Below, in pieces: positions 49,942 to 53,722 of a stretch of DNA of 53,722 nucleotides. The first letter of the stretch is position 1. Each line of letters begins with the position of its first letter. Below the pieces are notes generated by a model. The model saw only the letters and a program-made list of their open reading frames with translations, searched no databases and was not told where the DNA came from. The translations under genes and the position numbers were made by a program. The stretch covers positions 1 through 53,722 of the forward strand of contig JAAEMK010001255.1 in the NCBI GenBank assembly GCA_024225635.1, written 5' to 3'. Origin of the DNA: Desulfobacteraceae bacterium (GTDB lineage Bacteria; Desulfobacterota; Desulfobacteria; Desulfobacterales; Desulfobacteraceae).

Positions 49942-50706
49942 TCATTTTTTTGTAAGCTGCCGGACGGCAATAGCGCCGGCATATCCCCGAATCGGTTTAA
50001 ACGATAATACTGACCAGTTCTTATTTTTTCCCTTTCCGCCAAAAATACGAATTTCACCAAGGCCATCCCCAACCCCAAGGGAAACGGCAAAGGAGTCCAG
50101 GGGACGGCTTAATCCCTCGCCTGTTCCTTTGACAAACGCCTCTTTCTTTGTCCAGCATTCATAGAACAGATCACATTTTTTGCCGTCCGGCGTTTTTATC
50201 AGCGAATCGACCTCTTCCGGATGGAAATAACCTTGAGCAATGCTCAGAAAATCCGGCAGGCTGCGTATACGTTCAACGTCTACGCCGATTCCGTACTGCT
50301 TTGAAAATGCAAAAACAGCAAGTTCATGGGAATGGGAAATGTTAAACCAGAGAGTAGCAGGCCTGGATAACCCGACAATTTCAGGCTTTCCATTGGGACC
50401 TTTTTCGAACACAACATGATCCGGAAGAATATCAAGGTATCTGCCCAGCAGTTTTCGCAGGACCCCGTGGGCAACCACAAAAAGGGCCCGGTCTTTTTCA
50501 AAAAAAAATCGTTCCGCCTTTAACCGTTCATCCCTGGAAAGGATTATTTCCAGTTCTTCCAGCCTGCCTTCAAAATGGGGAACAAAGGCCTGCCAGACAT
50601 GAATTGTTTCCCCCGGTAAAAAAAATGAGGGATAAGAGTCCAATTGCGGATCTTCAATACGGTGCAATTTTATCTGCAACAATTCCACCCTTGCACCATG
50701 ATGCAA
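49942..50706 (-). CDS. Sfp-type 4'-phosphopantetheinyl transferase
   Basis: A protein of up to 254 residues that transfers the phosphopantetheine arm from CoA to carrier proteins. Family motifs: FEKGPNGKPEI, WFNISHSHELAVFAFS, GIGVDVERIR (Mg ligands) and CWTKKEAFVKGTGEGL. The frame begins with TTG directly after the thioesterase stop; GTG 50688 and TTG 50682 are alternatives, the latter with AAGGGTGGAA upstream. Length and motifs point to the broad-range Sfp class used by non-ribosomal peptide and polyketide pathways, not the short AcpS class. No carrier protein or synthase is in the window. Confidence 0.9.
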   Translation of the reverse strand: MHHGARVELLQIKLHRIEDPQLDSYPSFFLPGETIHVWQAFVPHFEGRLEELEIILSRDERLKAERFFFEKDRALFVVAHGVLRKLLGRYLDILPDHVVFEKGPNGKPEIVGLSRPATLWFNISHSHELAVFAFSKQYGIGVDVERIRSLPDFLSIAQGYFHPEEVDSLIKTPDGKKCDLFYECWTKKEAFVKGTGEGLSRPLDSFAVSLGVGDGLGEIRIFGGKGKNKNWSVLSFKPIRGYAGAIAVRQLTKK

Positions 50707-51501
50707 TCAAGCCGACCGTGCGGAAAAGCCGACCGGCTCATCAATTCCGTCAAGGGACCGGCTGAGGATGCCGGAGACGGATTTCAAAAAGTGGTCCTGT
50801 TCCGTCCGTATGAAAAAATGCCCGCCGGTTATCATTTCACAGTTGAATCCATCCGTTGTATGCTCTGCCCAGGCTTCCATCACCGTCCCTGGCGCCTCCT
50901 TGTCAAGACTGCCGCAAAAGGCCGAAACCGGAAGATCAAGGGCCGGTTCCTTCCTGTGGACATAATTTTCTTCAAGGGCAAGGTCTGCCCGGAGAATCGG
51001 AAGAAAAAGCTGCATGAGTTCCCTGTTCTGCAAAATAACCTCCGGGGTCCCGGAAAAACGCCGCAACTCCTGTATAAACTCCTTTTCCGGCAGATGATGC
51101 AATGGGTTCGGCTCCGGGACATGGGGGGGCCGGCTGCCGGAAACAATAAGATGTTCGGGAAGAGGCATTCCCCTTCGGCGGAGTTCCCGAATAAATTCAA
51201 AAGCCACCAGCGCCCCCGTACTATGGCCCAAAAAAATAAACGGCAGGTCGAGAAAAGGCGTCAATGGCGGAAACAACGCCTTCACAAGTTCATGGATATC
51301 ACCTATAAGCGTCTCGGAAATGCGATTTTCCCGGCCGGGCGGCTGCACGGCACAGACGTCAACCGGACCCGGCAGACACGTTTCCCATTGTCGAAAAACG
51401 GAAGCGCCTCCCCCGGCATAGGGGAAACAGAAAAGACGCATCCGGGCATCTGTCTTGTTGCTGCTGACAAGACCGGACGATAAACTAACTTCAGATTTCA
51501 T
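50707..51501 (-). CDS. Type II thioesterase (NRPS/PKS-associated)
   Basis: A 264-residue alpha/beta-hydrolase of the GrsT/RifR type, which removes wrongly loaded acyl groups from carrier proteins. LFCFPYAGGGASVFRQWE, VQPPGRENR, FLGHSTGALVAFEFIRELRR (nucleophile Ser), SGSRPPH, GSLDKEA and GGHFFI (catalytic His) are diagnostic. ATG 51501 follows AAAAAGGAAATTTT. It starts 14 bp after the NusG paralogue and ends against the PPTase start. A type II thioesterase only makes sense with an assembly-line synthase, which must be elsewhere in the genome or outside this window. Confidence 0.9.
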   Translation of the reverse strand: MKSEVSLSSGLVSSNKTDARMRLFCFPYAGGGASVFRQWETCLPGPVDVCAVQPPGRENRISETLIGDIHELVKALFPPLTPFLDLPFIFLGHSTGALVAFEFIRELRRRGMPLPEHLIVSGSRPPHVPEPNPLHHLPEKEFIQELRRFSGTPEVILQNRELMQLFLPILRADLALEENYVHRKEPALDLPVSAFCGSLDKEAPGTVMEAWAEHTTDGFNCEMITGGHFFIRTEQDHFLKSVSGILSRSLDGIDEPVGFSARSA

Positions 51502-51515
51502 AAAATTTCCTTTTT

Positions 51516-52061
51516 TCAAGACCTCCTGTCGGGTTTCAAAATCTCAAGTCCCAGGGTTACGGGAACCTGCCTGTTCAACATCTCAACCATGATCCTGGCC
51601 TTCTGCTTTCTTCTATTGATATACAGGATCCGGCCTGTGTTTTTTTTTAAAGGACCGTCAATGATGGTCACGGTCTTATCTTCACTCACCAGGGCCCGGG
51701 AAGTTTTCACAAGCCCCGTCACGCCGGCAAGCTCTAATAGAAAAGCCATTTCATGCTCTTTCACCTTGGCAAAGGCGTTGTTATAGCGAATGGGATGAAG
51801 CTGGTTCTCCAGGGGAGAATGCCGGCTTTTTATCAGGAGCGCTTCAAGTTCCTTGTATAGAAAGAGATACCCCGGGAAAATGGGTTTTGTTACCATTTTA
51901 ACATTGCCCTTTACCCGATGGCACAGTTCCCTGCACGGCAAGTAGAGGGAGACCAGGTCTCCCGCAAAAACATGGATTGCCTTTTTGAGTTTATATTCGG
52001 AACCGGGCGCTGTAGATAAAACAAACCAGTTATTACAATCAATTTGAGGAAAAAAATTCAT
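51516..52061 (-). CDS. NusG paralogue, RfaH/LoaP-like antiterminator
   Basis: A 181-residue specialised NusG-like protein. The N-terminal domain is NWFVLSTAPGSEYKLKKAIH then IFPGYLFLY; the C-terminal KOW domain reads EDKTVTIIDGPLKKNTGRIL, YINRRKQKARIMVEMLNR. No secE/rpl context, so it is not the housekeeping NusG. ATG 52061 was picked as the residue before the NGN domain; the frame runs to 52196. Paralogues of this sort (RfaH, LoaP, TaA) travel with and boost the transcription of long biosynthetic operons. As first gene of the thioesterase/PPTase/cysK operon it probably serves a nearby secondary-metabolite cluster. Confidence 0.8.
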   Translation of the reverse strand: MNFFPQIDCNNWFVLSTAPGSEYKLKKAIHVFAGDLVSLYLPCRELCHRVKGNVKMVTKPIFPGYLFLYKELEALLIKSRHSPLENQLHPIRYNNAFAKVKEHEMAFLLELAGVTGLVKTSRALVSEDKTVTIIDGPLKKNTGRILYINRRKQKARIMVEMLNRQVPVTLGLEILKPDRRS

Positions 52062-52446
52062 GAAAAAATTCCAATGGCCAGAACAATGGAGTTGAGTAAA
52101 AAACCGGCTGATGACAAAACCAGCCGTACATGGGCGTGGACATACCCCGGCATGCCCCGGGATCAATGGGACAGGGTAAGCCTTGAACGATTTCATCGCA
52201 CTGGGACAGACAAAACCGTATTATGTTCAAAAGCAACTGAACGCTTCCATGGCCCGCCGGATCTCCAGAGGGCCAATGGTCTCTGGTTTAGCGTTAAACC
52301 TTTATGATGTCAAGCACAAATTTCAATACCCCGTGTAATCTTTGGGTTGCCAAACACCTTCTTTACCCCCGGACAAACAACAAAAAGATCCTGACCGCCC
52401 CACCCGGGGACACGCCATTTAATCAACCGTCTTTTCCGGGAGGAGG
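52062..52446. other. Divergent intergenic region, no gene
   Basis: Contains the upstream region of the NusG-paralogue operon (minus). CCAGAG (52264-52269) and CTCTGG (52280-52285) form a short inverted repeat that could fold in its leader RNA. I found no convincing promoter boxes for the minus-strand operon and no gene. Confidence 0.35.
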
Positions 52447-52475
52447 TTGACGAACAGCAATACAAGGCATATTTT
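52447..52475 (+). promoter_or_regulatory. Promoter of small basic protein gene 1
   Basis: TTGACG (52447-52452), 17-bp spacer, TATTTT (52470-52475). The same arrangement, with matching spacer start AACAGC, is found before gene 2 at 52914-52942. Confidence 0.65.
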
Positions 52476-52522
52476 TTTAGAAGCATGGTTTGTCGGCAAT
52501 TCAAGTTGAAGGAGATCAAATT

Positions 52523-52846
52523 ATGCCTAGTAGACCCATAATACTTCCTGTCCTGAAAAAAGCGGTTGAACCAACGGTTCCGATAAGCGGAGAACTGGCA
52601 ATCAATGAAAAAAGAAGACGCTTGAACATAAGATCAAAACGAAGGCTGCGCAAACGGCAGCCTGAACGCCGGGAAGAGGTCAGGGACGGGGTTATCGTTA
52701 CCCTCTCCCAGTACAATGACAGACGGAAAAAACCGGACAGACGGAAAAAAACGAACAACCAAAGGGCTCAATCGTTTTATGATATTCAACAATATTACCA
52801 AAGGATGAAAAAAAGCCCCCGGCTGGATCTTGCGCCGCCGGTCTGA
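52523..52846 (+). CDS. Small basic protein, tandem paralogue 1
   Basis: A 107-residue protein, not recognised. It starts MPSRPIILPVLKKAVEPTVP, continues with a strongly basic stretch (RSKRRLRKRQPERREEVRDG), then GVIVTLSQYNDRRKKPDRRK and a C-terminal tail FYDIQQYYQRMKKSPRLDLA. No membrane segment or signal peptide. ATG 52523 follows AAGGAGATCAAATT. Gene, leader and promoter are duplicated 470 bp downstream; the tail (last 30 residues) is absent in the second copy. The arginine/lysine content suggests nucleic-acid or acidic-protein binding, which is a guess. Confidence 0.7.
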   Translation: MPSRPIILPVLKKAVEPTVPISGELAINEKRRRLNIRSKRRLRKRQPERREEVRDGVIVTLSQYNDRRKKPDRRKKTNNQRAQSFYDIQQYYQRMKKSPRLDLAPPV

Positions 52847-52913
52847 CCACGGGGTCCGCCGTAAGCGCAACAAGGTTTTTTATTTTAATGATGATTACGG
52901 GTGCTGCAAAGGG

Positions 52914-52942
52914 TTGACGAACAGCCACATAAAGCATATCGT
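52914..52942 (+). promoter_or_regulatory. Promoter of small basic protein gene 2
   Basis: TTGACG (52914-52919), 17-bp spacer, TATCGT (52937-52942), duplicated from the promoter of gene 1 together with most of the leader. Confidence 0.6.
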
Positions 52943-52989
52943 TAAAAATGCATGGTTTATCGACATTTTAAGTTGCAGGAGATACGATT

Positions 52990-53223
52990 ATGCCGAGTAG
53001 ACCGATCATACTTCCCGTTTTAAAAAAATCAATTGAACCAACGGTTCCTACAAGTGCGGAACTGACAATTGATAAAAAAGGAAAAAGCCAGAGCAAAAAG
53101 ATCAAACGAAAACTGCGCAAAAGAAAAAAAGACCGCCGAGGAGAAGTCAGGGACGGCGTTATTGTGAGCCTCTCCTTGTACAATGACAGACGGCAAAAGA
53201 CAGATAGACGAAGGGCTCGATAA
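52990..53223 (+). CDS. Small basic protein, tandem paralogue 2
   Basis: A 77-residue paralogue of the previous gene: MPSRPIILPVLKKSIEPTVP, a basic segment SQSKKIKRKLRKRKKDRRGE, then VRDGVIVSLSLYNDRRQKTD and RRRAR. The N-terminal 20 residues and the RDGVIVxLSxYNDRR block are the conserved parts, which makes them the likely functional sites. AGGAGATACGATT precedes the ATG. It lacks the C-terminal tail of paralogue 1. Unknown function. Confidence 0.7.
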   Translation: MPSRPIILPVLKKSIEPTVPTSAELTIDKKGKSQSKKIKRKLRKRKKDRRGEVRDGVIVSLSLYNDRRQKTDRRRAR

Positions 53224-53344
53224 TTCATCCATCCTGGTCGCGATCCGGACATCCCCCCTCTTTATCCATATGCAGATAATCCCCCCATGCGTGTTTTCCC
53301 ATAATCAATGAGCAGCGCCAGCTCCATGATTGCAATTTTACTGC

Positions 53345-53373
53345 TTGACACAATCTTATTTCTGAGATAAGAA
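53345..53373 (+). promoter_or_regulatory. Promoter of candidate small RNA
   Basis: TTGACA (53345-53350), 17-bp spacer, TAAGAA (53368-53373). Transcription would begin near 53380, about 100 bp before a strong terminator. Confidence 0.5.
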
Positions 53374-53379
53374 TTTTTC

Positions 53380-53485
53380 CACTTGCAATATGAAATTGCT
53401 GCTGATTGAATAAGTAGAGACCATTATCAATGATGAGCCAAGAAGGCCTGATAGAACAGCTATCCGGATTCTTGGCTTTTTTTTT
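53380..53485 (+). ncRNA. Candidate small RNA of about 105 nt
   Basis: A promoter and a strong intrinsic terminator bound a stretch with no convincing gene. A short hairpin GCAAT/ATTGC sits near its 5' end. The stretch contains ATGAAATTGCTGCTGATTG, which would give a seven-residue peptide MKLLLIE, but no ribosome binding site precedes it. It could be a trans-acting sRNA, or a leader/attenuator for a gene to the right of the window. Confidence 0.4.
53436..53485 (+). terminator. Strong intrinsic terminator
   Basis: AGCCAAGAA (53436-53444) pairs with TTCTTGGCT (53469-53477), with an inner stem GATAG/CTATC, followed by a nine-base T-run. Confidence 0.85.
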
Positions 53486-53722
53486 GGCAAAAAAGGAGGA
53501 AACAATCGACCCACAAGGTTTCATCATATAAGCACAAGTAAAAAAGCGTTGAAATATTCACGGTAGATAGAGAGGAAGACAGGCTTTCCCGACAGGCTAT
53601 ATCTGGGGTGTCTAAAATAGGTTTTTTCGGCCTAAATTTTTTGAACTATATTTGGGCCTGTAATTGCTACGAGATAATAGCTAAAATTGCGGTACATTAT
53701 TGGGATCATGAAAAGCAAACTC
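53486..53722. other. Right edge, no complete gene
   Basis: No complete gene is seen. The last 15 bases open a frame ATG AAA AGC AAA CTC (53708-53722, plus) that runs off the window; whether it is a real start cannot be judged. Confidence 0.3.

Overview
The window reads like the chromosome of an anaerobic, sulfate-reducer-type deltaproteobacterium (Desulfobacterota, probably Desulfobacterales). This is an inference from gene content: a tungsten aldehyde:ferredoxin oxidoreductase operon with a four-cluster ferredoxin, acetyl-CoA synthetase, a multihaem cytochrome c beside a haem-c chemoreceptor, UbiD, a PEP-CTERM protein and TetR regulators. Most genes are GC-rich and favour CGG/CCC/GCC codons. 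Two stretches are clearly AT-rich (about 15.9-18.7 kb and 28.0-35.6 kb) and look acquired. No tRNA, rRNA or CRISPR array was seen.

Layout. 0-1.5 kb: decayed IS1-like transposase abutting a 5'-truncated asnA. 1.5-7.2 kb: a promoter with a perfect 24-bp palindrome, then an SCP2-like protein, a metal-ligand-less Fe-ADH paralogue, an intact Fe-ADH, an AOR and a 4x[4Fe-4S] ferredoxin; together they should interconvert an alcohol, its aldehyde and its acid. 7.5-12.4 kb: spermidine synthase-like protein, acs (foreign-looking codon use, AOR-like scrap at its 3' end), prs and a TetR regulator, with three copies of an intergenic repeat. 12.5-15.8 kb: cysteine-free C-type-lectin-like PEP-CTERM protein and a large NHL-repeat protein. 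16.0-18.7 kb: DUF917 plus hydantoinase/oxoprolinase pair. 18.8-23.1 kb: a five-gene minus-strand run (small secreted protein, two-TM protein, M48 lipoprotein protease, YhbP-like flavin protein, UbiD). 23.2-28.0 kb: murJ, an acuC-like deacetylase with an acuB-like CBS-ACT protein, and an Hsp70-like ATPase.

28.0-35.6 kb is an AT-rich, defence-island-like segment: ISAzo13 remnant, methyltransferase plus membrane-anchored PLD-like protein, a HerA ATPase overlapping a DUF4297-like nuclease, and a HEPN protein lying between two copies of a repeat derived from a small membrane-protein gene.

35.7-40.4 kb: TetR gene with identical 15-bp operators before itself and before a C_GCAxxG_C_C protein; alpha/beta hydrolase; haem-c chemoreceptor and tetrahaem cytochrome. 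40.5-48.5 kb: a fused MrfA-MrfB-type helicase-nuclease overlapping arginase, a phosphatase/MBL operon, and three tRNA-modification genes (cmoB, cmoA, tcdA). 48.5-49.0 kb: a REP-like hairpin cluster. 49.0-52.1 kb: a compact operon (NusG paralogue, type II thioesterase, Sfp-type PPTase, cysteine synthase) that looks like the accessory end of a non-ribosomal peptide/polyketide pathway whose synthase is not in the window. 52.4-53.5 kb: tandem duplicate genes for small arginine/lysine-rich proteins, each with its own promoter, then a possible small RNA with a strong terminator.
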